Shown here: one piece after another, positions 9,547 to 18,426 of the stretch
How positions within the stretch are numbered: the first letter of the stretch is position 1
Layout of the letters: each line of letters begins with the position of its first letter
Source: SURF-21 sp964510515
Lineage (GTDB): Bacteria; Actinomycetota; Geothermincolia; Geothermincolales; RBG-13-55-18
Direction: 5' to 3'
NCBI GenBank assembly: GCA_964510515.1
Contig: CAZEAU010000010.1
Location: 15,781-79,780, forward strand
DNA: 64,000 bases
Program-made: the position numbers and the translations under genes
Notes under the pieces: generated by a model
What the model was told of the DNA's origin: nothing
Databases searched by the model: none
Seen by the model: only the letters and a program-made list of their open reading frames with translations

Positions 9547-12024
9547 TCAGCGGATGACGATGTTGACCAGTTTGCCGGGTACGGTGATCACCCTGGCGAC
9601 CTCCCGGCCCTCGATGAGGCCGCGGATGCGCGCGGAAGCCATGGCCAAATCCTCCATCTCCTCGCCGGAGATGCCGGCATCGGCCTCTATGCGCTCCCGC
9701 ACCTTTCCGTTCACCTGCACCACCAGGGTGATGCGCTCGGCGCGGGCCAGTTCCTGGTCGAATTCCGGCCAGGGGCGCTCGTGCACGCTGTACTCCCCGC
9801 CCAGCTCCTCCCACAGCTCCTCGGCGATGAAGGGAGCGAAGGGGGCCAGGAGCAGCACCAGGACGCGTATGGCCTCGTGCCCCTCGAAGGTGTTGAAGGC
9901 ATCGGGCGACTCCTCGATGACCTTATAGAGGGCGTTGGTGAACTCCATGATGGCCGCGATGGCGGTGTTAAAAGCGAAGCGGTCGATATCCTCCGTCACC
10001 TTCCTGATGGTGAAGTGGGTGAGAAAGGAGAGGCGCCGCAGCGCCCCGGAGTCCCCCGGCACGGGCTGGGTCTTGAAGGTCAGGATGCCCAGGTACCTGT
10101 CCACCAGGCGCCATACGCGGTGGAGGAAGCGGTGCGCGCCGTCTATCCCCGACTCGTTCCATTCCTTATCCGCCTCGGGGGGCCCGAGAAAGAGGATGAA
10201 GAGGCGCAGGGTGTCCGCCCCGTAGAGCTCGAAGAACTGCTCCGGGGTGATGACGTTGCCCTTGGACTTGCTCATCTTAGCCCCGCCCATGACCACCATG
10301 CCCTGGCAGAGCAGGTTGGTGAAGGGCTCGTCGAAATGCAGCAGCCCCAGATCCTTGAGTACCTTGGTGAAAAAGCGGGAGTAGAGCAGGTGCATGATGG
10401 CGTGCTCTATGCCTCCGATATACTGATCCACCGGGAGCCAGTAACGCACCGCGTCGGGGTCGAAAGGCCGCGTGTCCTCCCGCGGGCTGGCGTAACGGAT
10501 ATAGTACCAGGAGGAATCGACGAAGGTGTCCATGGTGTCCGTCTCCCGCACCGCCGGGCCTGCACACGACGGGCAGGTGGTGTTGCGGAACTCCTGCGAG
10601 CGCTCGAGCGGCGAGGGGCCCTGGAAGATGAACTGCACGTCCTCGGGAAGGAGCACCGGCAGGTCGGCGTCGGGGACCGGCACCGTGCCGCATTCCTCGC
10701 AGTAAACGACGGGGATGGGCACCCCCCAGTAACGCTGACGGGAGATGAGCCAATCGCGCAGGCGATAGTTTACCGTCTTCTTTCCCCAGCCCTTCTCCTC
10801 CAGGTAATCGGGAACCAGCTCCAGCCTGCCCCTCTCGCTGTCGCTGCCGTCGAAATGGGCGGAGTTCACCATGATGCCGGGGTCCGTGCGGGCCTCGCTC
10901 ATGGCGTCTGCCCTCAGGTCCTCTCCCGGCGGCTGCACGACCACCCGTATGGGCAGGCCGTATTTGCGCGCGAACTCGAAGTCGCGCTGGTCGTGGGCGG
11001 GCACGGCCATGACCGCCCCGGTGCCGTACTCCATGAGCACGAAGTTGGCGACCCAGATGGGCACCTCCTCGCCGCTCACGGGGTTCACGGCGTAAGCCCC
11101 GGTGAAGACGCCTTCCTTCTCCGCCTCCATGGCCGTGCGCTCGATGTCGGAGACGCCGCGCAGCCGCTCGCGGAAGGCGGCAAGGTCCTTTTCATGCGGC
11201 GTGTCGCGGGTGAGCTCGTCGGCCAGGGGATGTTCCGGGGCGAGCAGGAAGAAGGTCACCCCCCACAGGGTGTCGGGCCGGGTGGTGAAGATGGGCATCT
11301 CCCTGCCCTCCCCGCCCAGGCGGAAGAGCACTTCGCATCCCTCGGAGCGCCCTATCCAGTTGCGCTGCATGGTGAGCACGCCTTCCGGCCACCCGGCGAG
11401 CTGCTCCATGTCCGTCAGCAGCCTCTCGGCATAAGCGGTGATGCGCAGGAACCACTGGCTCAACATCTTCTGCTTGACCGCGGTATCGCAGCGCTCGCAG
11501 CGGCCGTTCACGACCTGTTCGTTGGCGAGGACGGTGCGGCAGGAGGGGCACCAGTTGGCCCTGGCCTCGGCCTTGTAGGCCAGCCCTTTTTCGTAGAAGC
11601 GGAGGAAGAGCCATTGCGTCCAGCGGTAGTACTCGGGGGAGTTGGTGGCCAGCTCGCGCTCCCAGTCGTAGGAATAGCCCAGTCGCTGCAGGCCCTCCTT
11701 GAGCAGGGCGATGTTCTCGTGAGTGTGCCGGGCGGGATGCACCCCCGAGCGGATGGCGGCGTTTTCCGCCGGCAGCCCGAAGCCGTCCCAGCCCATGGGG
11801 TGAAGCACGTTCACCCCCCGGCGGCGCAGATAGCGCGCGAGCACGTCGCCGAGGTTATAGTTGGCCACGTGGCCGATATGGGCCGGGCCGGAGGGGTAGG
11901 GGAACATCACCAGCACGTACTTCTTCTCGCGTCCCGGCTCCTCCCGCACGGCGTAGAGGTCGTCCTCCTGCCAGCGGCGCCTCCATTTCCGCTCTATGGC
12001 GGTGAAATCGTACTTGCCTTCCAT
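9547..12024 (-). CDS. leuS: Leucyl-tRNA synthetase
   Basis: An 825-residue class I synthetase that charges tRNA-Leu. The HIGH motif lies at residues 49-52 (SGPAHIGHVANY) and KMSKS near 582-586 (GAKMSKSKGNV). The zinc-binding insertion has paired cysteines (CPSCRTV, CERCD) near 160-180, and the CP1 editing domain lies between about 225 and 420. The length is typical of bacterial LeuS. A good promoter lies about 140 bp upstream. The leader has no T-box features that I can find. It heads the leuS-comEA-comEC-holA series. Confidence 0.97.
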   Translation of the reverse strand: MEGKYDFTAIERKWRRRWQEDDLYAVREEPGREKKYVLVMFPYPSGPAHIGHVANYNLGDVLARYLRRRGVNVLHPMGWDGFGLPAENAAIRSGVHPARHTHENIALLKEGLQRLGYSYDWERELATNSPEYYRWTQWLFLRFYEKGLAYKAEARANWCPSCRTVLANEQVVNGRCERCDTAVKQKMLSQWFLRITAYAERLLTDMEQLAGWPEGVLTMQRNWIGRSEGCEVLFRLGGEGREMPIFTTRPDTLWGVTFFLLAPEHPLADELTRDTPHEKDLAAFRERLRGVSDIERTAMEAEKEGVFTGAYAVNPVSGEEVPIWVANFVLMEYGTGAVMAVPAHDQRDFEFARKYGLPIRVVVQPPGEDLRADAMSEARTDPGIMVNSAHFDGSDSERGRLELVPDYLEEKGWGKKTVNYRLRDWLISRQRYWGVPIPVVYCEECGTVPVPDADLPVLLPEDVQFIFQGPSPLERSQEFRNTTCPSCAGPAVRETDTMDTFVDSSWYYIRYASPREDTRPFDPDAVRYWLPVDQYIGGIEHAIMHLLYSRFFTKVLKDLGLLHFDEPFTNLLCQGMVVMGGAKMSKSKGNVITPEQFFELYGADTLRLFILFLGPPEADKEWNESGIDGAHRFLHRVWRLVDRYLGILTFKTQPVPGDSGALRRLSFLTHFTIRKVTEDIDRFAFNTAIAAIMEFTNALYKVIEESPDAFNTFEGHEAIRVLVLLLAPFAPFIAEELWEELGGEYSVHERPWPEFDQELARAERITLVVQVNGKVRERIEADAGISGEEMEDLAMASARIRGLIEGREVARVITVPGKLVNIVIR

Positions 12025-12166
12025 GTTTTTCCCGTTCGCCGGGGAGCGCGCGCCCGCGGCGCCTTCCCGCTCCCGTTCATGCCTTCGACACGTATAAGTA
12101 ACTTAATTTATGCCCGCTCGCGGCGCAAGTCGGGCGCCGGTGCGCGCCGCGGCGCCGACGGCCGTG

Positions 12167-12195
12167 ATTATAATATAGTTATATAACATTGGCAA
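12167..12195 (-). promoter_or_regulatory. Strong sigma70-type promoter for leuS
   Basis: On the minus strand TTGCCA and TATAAT are separated by 17 bp within an AT-rich island of the 239-bp gap between leuS and the PP-loop gene. It matches 5 of 6 and 6 of 6 consensus bases. Transcription would start near 12160 and give a leader of about 135 nt before the leuS ATG. No riboswitch or T-box is evident in that leader. Confidence 0.7.
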
Positions 12196-12263
12196 GTTGA
12201 AGGACTGGCCTCTCCGCCCACGCTGGCATGCGGCCCCCCGCGGCTGCCCTGGAGAGCGCCCGC

Positions 12264-13241
12264 TCAGGGGGCAATCTCCCCCTCCCCGGCCCGCACCTCC
12301 ACCACCTCCCGCGGCGACAAGGGCTTTTTGCCCTTGCCGAAGACGCCGAGCAGGCGGGCCGCCTCCTTGAGATCCTTGCGGTTGGGCGAGGCGCCGCGCG
12401 GATATGCGCGCAGGAGGGCCGTGGGGCCCGGCCGGTCCCTTTCCCTCAAAAGCATGTCGGTGGGAAGGGCGACCTCCTGCAAGCGGAGATTCTCCTCGTG
12501 GTTGCGCCCCAGCACGATGAGGGTGCTCGCGGCCCAGAAGACGCGTCCCCTCCTGATGGCCTGCGCATCCTCGCCGTCGAAGGACGGAACCCTGCGCATC
12601 AGCCCCCTCAGGCGTTCGCTGTAGGCGGCGTCGGTGAGCAGGCAGCCCCCCGCGGGGCTCTCGTACTCGCCGATTCCCCACTCCGCCGCCAGGTCCATCT
12701 GGCGGCGGCGCGAGCGCCCGGAGATGTCGAGCAGGCAGGAGCGCTCGACCCAGCCTTCGCGCTCGGGCACGGTTTCGGGGAGCAGGCGTGCGGAGAGCGG
12801 ACGCAGCAGCAGGCCGCCCGCCCCCGAGGCCTTGGCCACCAGCTCCAGCGCCTGGCGGTTCTGGCTCTTGGGGCGCTCACCCAACACCTCTCCCGTGGCG
12901 ATGAAATCACAGCCCCGCTCCTCCAGCCTGTCCAGGGCCTCGCGCACCATGAGGGCATGGCAGTCTATGCACGGGTTGAGGTTCTTGCCGTAGCCGTAGC
13001 GCGGGCTCCTGAGCGTCTCCAGAAAGGGCGCGGTGATATCCACTACCTCCAGGTCCAGCCCCAGCGCCGCCGCGGCCTCGCGCGCCCTCGCGCTCGCGAA
13101 GAACGGCGAGGTGAAGGTGAGAGCGGACACCTGCAGGCCGCAGCGCCGCAGCAGCTCCGCCGCCAGCGCCGAATCGAGCCCGCCGGAGAACAGCAGCAGC
13201 GCTTTGCGCCTCTCGCCCGCTCCTCGCCTCGCCTCTCCCAT
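12264..13241 (-). CDS. PP-loop ATPase with NFACT-R-like domain, ThiI/MnmA-like (predicted tRNA thiolation)
   Basis: A 325-residue protein of the adenine nucleotide alpha-hydrolase superfamily. The PP-loop SGGLDS is at residues 19-24, and a cysteine pair follows in NPCIDCHALM, as in tRNA-thiolating enzymes. The C-terminal region (about 235-310) contains VLGRNHEENLRL and looks like the NFACT-R RNA-binding domain known to be fused to ThiI-like PP-loop proteins. A role in sulfur modification of tRNA is therefore likely, though substrate and sulfur donor are unknown. I chose the MGEARRG start because GGGAGG lies 5 bp upstream. A start at 13328 would add 29 poorly conserved residues. Confidence 0.7.
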   Translation of the reverse strand: MGEARRGAGERRKALLLFSGGLDSALAAELLRRCGLQVSALTFTSPFFASARAREAAAALGLDLEVVDITAPFLETLRSPRYGYGKNLNPCIDCHALMVREALDRLEERGCDFIATGEVLGERPKSQNRQALELVAKASGAGGLLLRPLSARLLPETVPEREGWVERSCLLDISGRSRRRQMDLAAEWGIGEYESPAGGCLLTDAAYSERLRGLMRRVPSFDGEDAQAIRRGRVFWAASTLIVLGRNHEENLRLQEVALPTDMLLRERDRPGPTALLRAYPRGASPNRKDLKEAARLLGVFGKGKKPLSPREVVEVRAGEGEIAP

Positions 13242-13395
13242 GCCGCCCTCCCGGCCATCGCTTCCCGCTGCCGCCCGCAGGCGGCAGGCGCCGCGCGCAT
13301 TCCAGCCGCTCCCCGCCTTTCGTGCCATCCCCGCCGCCCCCGCTGCCGCTTAAGTATACCCCGCCGCAAGACCGCCCCGCGCGCATGGAGGCCCG

Positions 13396-14544
13396 CTAAA
13401 GGGTGTCGTGAACCCTCCAGGCGATGAGCAGCAGGGGCACGGAGAGGAGGATCATGGCCACGGGGAGCCCATGTTTCTGGGCCAGGAAGCCGCCGGCGGC
13501 CGGGCCCAGCAGGTAGCCCATGGACCAGGCCATGTTGAAGAGGCCGAAGGCGGCACCGTACGCCTCCCCCCCCTCCTCCTCCCCGATGATATCCGCGATG
13601 AGGGGCAGGGTGGGGGTCTCGAAGACGGCTATGGTGACGCCGCAGACGGCAAACAGCGCCGCGACCAGGACCAGGTTGGGGGCGAGCACCAGGGAGGGGG
13701 CGGCCAGCGCGGTGGCGAACAGCCCCCAGGTCATCAGCCCTTTCTTGCCCACGCGGTCGGAGAGCCCTCCCACCACAGGGCTGGATACGGTGTAGGTGAA
13801 AACGGTGAGGGCGAAGAGCAGGCCGATGGCGCTGCTCCCCAGGCCCAGGTTCTTCTCCAGGTACACAGGGAAGAGCGGCTCCAGCACGCCCAGGCTCACC
13901 GTTCCCATCATCACCACGGCCAGGGCGAGCGCGACCCCGGGGTATGAGAGCACCTTTTTCGCCGTCCCGCCGTAGGCCGCGCCGGCCCGCCTTTCCGCCC
14001 GGGGCTCGCGGCCGCCGGCCAGGGCGAGCAGGGCCGTCGCCGCGCAAAAGGCCGCCACGCTGAGGAAGAGAGCGCGGTACCCGACCCAGTCGTAGAGGAG
14101 GCCCCCCAGCGCGGGACCGGCGACGGCCCCCGCCCCCATGGAGCCCATGACCAGCCCCATGCCCCTCCCCCTCTCCCCCGCGGGATAGGCCTCCGCGACC
14201 ATGGCCAGCCCCACCGACCAGCCGGCCGCCGCCGTGACCCCGTCCAGAAAACGGGAGAGGAAGAGCGAAACATAGGAGGTCGAATAGGCGTAGAGGACGA
14301 AGGCAAGTGACATGGCCAGCATGCCGAAGACGAGGAAAGGGCGCCGCCCGAAGCGGTCCGAGACCATCCCGAAGGGCAGCGCAGCCACGATGTTCCCCAG
14401 GGCGTAGGAGGCGAAGAGCATGCCCAGGGCGAACTCCCCCGCGCCCAGCTCCCGCGCGTAAAGCGGCATCACCGGGACCACCACCCCGTAGCCCAGGCTG
14501 GCCACGAAGATCACCATGCAGACCAGCGTCAGCGTTCTCTTCAC
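13396..14544 (-). CDS. MFS transporter
   Basis: A 382-residue major facilitator superfamily protein with about 12 hydrophobic helices. The loop between helices 2 and 3 carries the MFS signature GMVSDRFGRRPFLV, with a second copy GGLSDRVGKKGLM near 260-272 from the internal duplication. It belongs to the drug/sugar efflux-like group, but the substrate cannot be told. The start is the GTG at VKRTLTL, preceded by GGGGAGGAG at good spacing; the longer open frame is spurious. A possible minus-strand -10 TAGAAT lies near 14595. Confidence 0.85.
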   Translation of the reverse strand: MKRTLTLVCMVIFVASLGYGVVVPVMPLYARELGAGEFALGMLFASYALGNIVAALPFGMVSDRFGRRPFLVFGMLAMSLAFVLYAYSTSYVSLFLSRFLDGVTAAAGWSVGLAMVAEAYPAGERGRGMGLVMGSMGAGAVAGPALGGLLYDWVGYRALFLSVAAFCAATALLALAGGREPRAERRAGAAYGGTAKKVLSYPGVALALAVVMMGTVSLGVLEPLFPVYLEKNLGLGSSAIGLLFALTVFTYTVSSPVVGGLSDRVGKKGLMTWGLFATALAAPSLVLAPNLVLVAALFAVCGVTIAVFETPTLPLIADIIGEEEGGEAYGAAFGLFNMAWSMGYLLGPAAGGFLAQKHGLPVAMILLSVPLLLIAWRVHDTL

Positions 14545-14860
14545 GCCCACTCCTCCCCGTGACTCCGGCCGCCCCGCCGCGTGCGCTGCGGCTATTCTAT
14601 AACGCCGGCCCGGACAAAAATATAAGGATGGGGGGGCCGATCCGGATGCGCAACCACGCCGCGGGCCCGCACATCCGCCACGCCGCGGGTATGGGCGCGG
14701 GCGCGGGAGCAGGACATTTGCATCTCGACCGCTGCGACCTCCGGCCGCCCCCTCATCCGCGAGCGTCCCACGTGCTCCCTGTGCTCGGGCCATCATGCCC
14801 GCAAGCGGCCGGGCGGGCGCACCTCGCGGGCTTTCGCGCCTAAGGGTGTAAGATATGGGC
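14545..14860. other. Divergent intergenic region between the MFS gene and a plus-strand gene
   Basis: About 315 bp without a gene. It must hold the promoters for the minus-strand transporter and the plus-strand duplicated-domain gene. The only AT-rich patch is 14590-14630, with a TATAGAAT-like box on the minus strand. A TAAGAT box at 14849-14854 serves the plus strand. I see no RNA gene or conserved repeat. Confidence 0.5.
14849..14854 (+). promoter_or_regulatory. -10 box placed for a leaderless transcript
   Basis: TAAGAT lies six bases before the ATG at 14861. Transcription begins about seven bases after a -10 box, so the mRNA would start at that ATG. No clear -35 or Shine-Dalgarno is present. 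The next gene downstream has the same geometry. Confidence 0.45.
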
Positions 14861-15424
14861 ATGGAGGTTGATCCCAAGCCGACGGATTTTGTAGATTATA
14901 AGGCGGTCTTCTCGCAGGCCCTCACCCTGGTGGGTAGGGGCGCCAGCGTTTCCGAAGCGCTCGAGTCCTGCCTCAAGCGGAGCTACCCCCTCACCTACAC
15001 GGAGATGCTCGCCGAGGCGAGGGGCATCGTCTCCCGCCTGCGGCGGGAACGGGAATGGGGCCCCCTGCGCACGCTGCGGGAGCTGGCGGACAAACCGGGG
15101 CTGGCCGACCGCATGCGCAGGCCCGCCGCGCAAGGCGCGGCCCCACCCGCACGCACGTCGCAGCGCCCCGACGCCATCGCCGATTTCCCCCGCATTTTCT
15201 TGCTCGCGCAGCAGCGGCGCCAGGCGGGTTTCTCCCTGGACGACTCCCTGGAGATGGCCGTGCGCGAGCTCTATCCCCATACCTATCGCAAGGTACTGGA
15301 GGCGGCGCGCTTCTACGTGGGCCTGGCGGCGCGCGTGCGCGGCGAACACGAGCTGCGCGCCCTGAGGGAGCTCGCGGAGGACCCGCGCATCTTCACTTCC
15401 CTGGAGGATTCGCCCACGGAATGA
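14861..15424 (+). CDS. Hypothetical protein with an internal duplication
   Basis: A 187-residue soluble protein I do not recognise. It consists of two similar halves of about 65 residues (about 14-80 and 107-176). Each has a hydrophobic helix, an (S/D)SLEMAV-like or SEALESCLKRSYP-like helix, then (Y/H)TYxxxLxEAR, and ends in LRELA(D/E). The halves are joined by an Ala/Pro-rich linker. Each looks like a four-helix unit, perhaps a small protein-interaction module. I chose the ATG at 14861 rather than 14855 because the -10 box is six bases upstream. It is transcribed opposite to its neighbours and has no obvious functional partner. Confidence 0.6.
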   Translation: MEVDPKPTDFVDYKAVFSQALTLVGRGASVSEALESCLKRSYPLTYTEMLAEARGIVSRLRREREWGPLRTLRELADKPGLADRMRRPAAQGAAPPARTSQRPDAIADFPRIFLLAQQRRQAGFSLDDSLEMAVRELYPHTYRKVLEAARFYVGLAARVRGEHELRALRELAEDPRIFTSLEDSPTE

Positions 15425-15473
15425 GGGGCGGAGGTGCCGGGCCGGGACGGAAGCGGCGCCGCGATGCCGCCGC

Positions 15474-15502
15474 CTGAAAACGGGCCGCCATGCTGTTATA
15501 CT
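15474..15502 (+). promoter_or_regulatory. Promoter with leaderless spacing
   Basis: CTGAAA and TATACT are separated by 17 bp. The -10 box ends six bases before the ATG at 15509, so the transcript should begin at or next to the start codon. No Shine-Dalgarno is present. This agrees with the leaderless initiation common in actinobacteria. Confidence 0.5.
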
Positions 15503-15508
15503 GTCGGC

Positions 15509-15952
15509 ATGGGCAAGGATACGGGCCGGGAGAGGGAATGGGGGCGCCGCCTGCTGGGCGTCCTGCTTGGCATCACCGGGCTGGGTACCGCCACCTTCTG
15601 GATCCTCTTCTTCTCGGGAAGGATCAAGGCCACGGAGACGGAACAGGACGAGGCTTTCGAGCGGTCTTTCCCGGTCGCCGACTCGTGGATGAGCGCCCTG
15701 TGCATGCTTGCCGCCTGGCACCTGTGGCGGGGAGAGCGCGAGGGCGCTTTCCTGGGGACGGCGGCGGGGAGCTCGCTCGTCTTCCTGGCGCTGCTGGACA
15801 TCCTCTATGGGCTGGAGAACCGCAAGTATTGGCCCCTGGACAGCGACCGCTCCACCATGCTGGCCATCCACCTCTGGGCCCTCGGCCTGGGCTGCACGAC
15901 CATGGTGCGGCTGTGGAGGGATTACATGGCCGAGAGCGGCGGGCGCGCTTGA
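15509..15952 (+). CDS. Small integral membrane protein, unknown function
   Basis: A 147-residue protein with about four predicted membrane helices (about 15-35, 57-72, 80-98 and 116-134) and charged ends. An acidic loop (ETEQDEAFERSFPVADSW) follows helix 1, and DILYGLENRKYWPLDSDRST follows helix 3. I do not recognise the family. The ATG was chosen from the leaderless promoter 6 nt upstream; an open frame beginning at 15434 would add 25 low-complexity residues. It ends convergently with phaC, 45 bp away. Confidence 0.6.
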   Translation: MGKDTGREREWGRRLLGVLLGITGLGTATFWILFFSGRIKATETEQDEAFERSFPVADSWMSALCMLAAWHLWRGEREGAFLGTAAGSSLVFLALLDILYGLENRKYWPLDSDRSTMLAIHLWALGLGCTTMVRLWRDYMAESGGRA

Positions 15953-15997
15953 CCCCTCCCCGCCGCCCTCCCCTTCAGCCGCACCATCCGCGCGGCA

Positions 15998-17290
15998 TCA
16001 TTTCATTGCGGTCGGCTTCTTCGCCGGCTTCGCGGCCGGCTTCTTGGCCTTCTTCGCGGCCGCCCCGGCCTTCGCCGCGGGCTTCCTCCCGCCAAGCGAC
16101 CCCGCCGCCTTCTTCGCCGCCGACCCCGCCGCCTTCTTCGCGCGCTTCGGCTTCGCCTCCTTCTCCTCCAGCAGGCTACTGGCGGGCATGCCGCACACCT
16201 GCTTGCCGTCCCTGCCCTCGGGGCAGTGCTCGATGAGGAAGCGCGACACGGCGGGGGCCAGCTCCTTCTGAGAGCGGGAGCTGACATAGATGCCTATATG
16301 CCCGCCCGGAAAGCTGTACAGCGTCTTGTCCTCGCTGCCCACCAGGTCGTTTAAGGGTATGGAGGAGGCGGGCGGCACCAGGTGGTCCTCGGTGGCATAG
16401 ATATTGAGCAGGGGCATGGTGATGTTCGCGAGGTCCACGCGCCGCTCCCCGATCATCAGCTCCCCTTTCACCAGCTTGTTCTCCTGGTAGAGGTCCTTGA
16501 GGAACTTGCGATAAGCCTCGCCGGCCTGCGCCGGGCTGTCGAATATCCACTTCTCCATGCGCACGAAATTGGCCACCGTGGCCGGATCGTCCAGGTTGTC
16601 CATGAGGCCCACGTACTTATCCACCATGAGCTGGAAGGGCTTGAGCATGAGGAAACCCACGTTCATGAACTCGCCCGGGATGATGCCCATGGTGTCCACC
16701 ATGTTGTCGATGTCCATGTGCTGGCTCCACACGTTGAGCAAGCCGTCCGTGGTCTGGAAATCCACCGGGGCGACCATGGTGATGAGGTTGCGTATCTTCT
16801 CCGGGTAGAGGGCGGAATAGATGATGCTGAAGGTCCCGCCCTGGCATACGCCGAGCAGGTTGATCTGTTCGCACCCGCTGCGCTCGCGCACGAAATCGAC
16901 GCAGCCGTCGAGGTAGACGTCGATATAGTCCTCCATGGTGACGTAGCGGTCACCGTGGTCGGGATACCCCCAGTCGATGATATAGATGTCCAGCCCCTGG
17001 CCGAGCAGGTTGCGGATGAGGCTGCGGTCCGACTGCAGGTCCATCATGTACTGCCGGTTGACCAGGGCGTAGCAGATGAGGATGGGGGTGGGGCAGGCAA
17101 GAGCCTCGCCCGGGAGGTAGTGGTAGAGCTTCATCTTGTCCTCTTCGAAGACCAGCTCCTTGGGGGTCGGCTCCACCTCGACGTCGCTGATGGTGGTGAG
17201 TATCTCGGTGCCCTTGACCAGCTTGCGGTTTATGTCCTCCAGCTCCTGCACGAAGAAGCCGGGGTCCATGAATTCTCTCAGCATGCTCAT
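15998..17290 (-). CDS. phaC: Class III poly(3-hydroxyalkanoate) synthase, catalytic subunit
   Basis: A 430-residue alpha/beta hydrolase-fold synthase that polymerises (R)-3-hydroxyacyl-CoA into storage polyester at the granule surface. The lipase-like box GVCQGG carries the nucleophile Cys149; Asp302 (ATEDHLVPP) and His331 (GGHIG) complete the triad. Residues 1-375 match a class III PhaC in length. Residues about 378-430 form an extra tail made almost only of Lys, Ala, Pro, Arg and Gly, with KKPAAKPAKKP, resembling histone H1 or the nucleoid-binding tail of the PhaF phasin. The start overlaps the phaE stop (ATGA), so the two subunits are translationally coupled. Confidence 0.93.
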   Translation of the reverse strand: MSMLREFMDPGFFVQELEDINRKLVKGTEILTTISDVEVEPTPKELVFEEDKMKLYHYLPGEALACPTPILICYALVNRQYMMDLQSDRSLIRNLLGQGLDIYIIDWGYPDHGDRYVTMEDYIDVYLDGCVDFVRERSGCEQINLLGVCQGGTFSIIYSALYPEKIRNLITMVAPVDFQTTDGLLNVWSQHMDIDNMVDTMGIIPGEFMNVGFLMLKPFQLMVDKYVGLMDNLDDPATVANFVRMEKWIFDSPAQAGEAYRKFLKDLYQENKLVKGELMIGERRVDLANITMPLLNIYATEDHLVPPASSIPLNDLVGSEDKTLYSFPGGHIGIYVSSRSQKELAPAVSRFLIEHCPEGRDGKQVCGMPASSLLEEKEAKPKRAKKAAGSAAKKAAGSLGGRKPAAKAGAAAKKAKKPAAKPAKKPTAMK

Positions 17291-18405
17291 CCCTCCTCCC
17301 CCGCTCCCGTGAGCTCCTTGACCTCCGCCTTCAGCGCGCGCACATCGCGCTTCAGGCGGTCCACCGCCTTGTAGAGGTGGTCCATCTCCGAGCGGTTGGG
17401 AAAGGGCAGCTCCTTGGTGGCTTCCTCCACGTAGGCCTGGAAGTCGCGCCGGAACTGCATGCCCTTGTCCACGAGCTGTCCCTGCAGGCGGGAGAACTCC
17501 TCGGTACGGAAGAGATCGATGTACAGCTCCTCGCTCGTCTCCCACCACAGGCGGTAGAGGTCGCGGAAGGACATGGGCTCCGCCGTGCCCTCCGCCTGCA
17601 GTGAGCCCAGTTTCCGCTGCAACACCTCGAATGACCTGGCGCCCGCCCCCTGCAGCGCGGCGTAGAACTCCGAGAGGACGATGTTGAACTCCGCGAGCGA
17701 GTCCACGGTATAGCGCAGCTTCTCCGCCGCCTCACGGTAATAACCCATGGCCGGGGCGCGCAGCAGGCGGCCGAAGCTCTCCTCGTAGGCCTTCTTCCAG
17801 GCCCCGTAGGCCTCCACCGTGCCCTCGGGGGAGAGCTTCTCCATGCTCATGGCGCGGTCCACCATACGGCGTCCGTATTCGTACCAGGGCGACCACAGGT
17901 GCACGAGCAGCCCGGAGGCGAGGAGGGGGATCTCGCCGTCGTAGAGCTCGGCTATCCACTGCAGCTGGGGGGGCAGCGCGGGCGCGAACACCTTCTGCAC
18001 GATCTCCCGGTACTGCCCCGACCACTTCTCCAGCACCTCTTTGACGGCGTTGAAATCGTACTCCCCGCCCTCGCCGGCGGCCTTGCGGTAGGCCTCGAAC
18101 ATCTCCACCCACATGGCATGGAGTCGCGCATACACGTCCGCGGCCTGAAACATCTTGGCGTACGCGTCCGGGCCGATGCCGCCCGCGGGCGGGGTGAACC
18201 TCGCCGTCATCTCCTGCACGGAATCCATCCACCTGCGGTAGAGCTCGCTGGCGTCGGGCTCCGGCCTGCCGTCCGGCCTCTCCCCTCCCTGGCCCCACCC
18301 TCCGGCCATACGCGTCCAGGCGTCCATCCATCCCTTGAACATCTCCGCCTGGGCTTCCTGCCACTTCTTCCACACATCCGAGTGGCTATCGGTCCTCTCC
18401 GGCAT
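17287..18405 (-). CDS. phaE: PHA synthase subunit PhaE
   Basis: A 372-residue partner subunit required by class III PhaC. It is mostly helical and rich in Trp and Glu. The N-terminus SDVWKKWQEAQAEMFKGW and the C-terminal coiled coil (about 335-368, DHLYKAVDRLKRDVRALKAEVKEL) are typical of PhaE. It lies between a phasin-like gene and phaC, overlapping phaC by four bases. PhaE families are poorly conserved, so the call leans on position next to a class III PhaC and on length. Confidence 0.88.
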   Translation of the reverse strand: MPERTDSHSDVWKKWQEAQAEMFKGWMDAWTRMAGGWGQGGERPDGRPEPDASELYRRWMDSVQEMTARFTPPAGGIGPDAYAKMFQAADVYARLHAMWVEMFEAYRKAAGEGGEYDFNAVKEVLEKWSGQYREIVQKVFAPALPPQLQWIAELYDGEIPLLASGLLVHLWSPWYEYGRRMVDRAMSMEKLSPEGTVEAYGAWKKAYEESFGRLLRAPAMGYYREAAEKLRYTVDSLAEFNIVLSEFYAALQGAGARSFEVLQRKLGSLQAEGTAEPMSFRDLYRLWWETSEELYIDLFRTEEFSRLQGQLVDKGMQFRRDFQAYVEEATKELPFPNRSEMDHLYKAVDRLKRDVRALKAEVKELTGAGEEG

Positions 18406-18426
18406 GGGTCATCTCCTTCTACGCGC

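Noticed and set aside
12025..12163. T-box riboswitch in the leuS leader
   Set aside because: I looked for the conserved T-box sequence and specifier structure and did not find them.
9511..12186. Long plus-strand open frame opposite leuS
   Set aside because: Antisense of leuS; no recognisable domain. The minus strand carries HIGH and KMSKS at the proper places.
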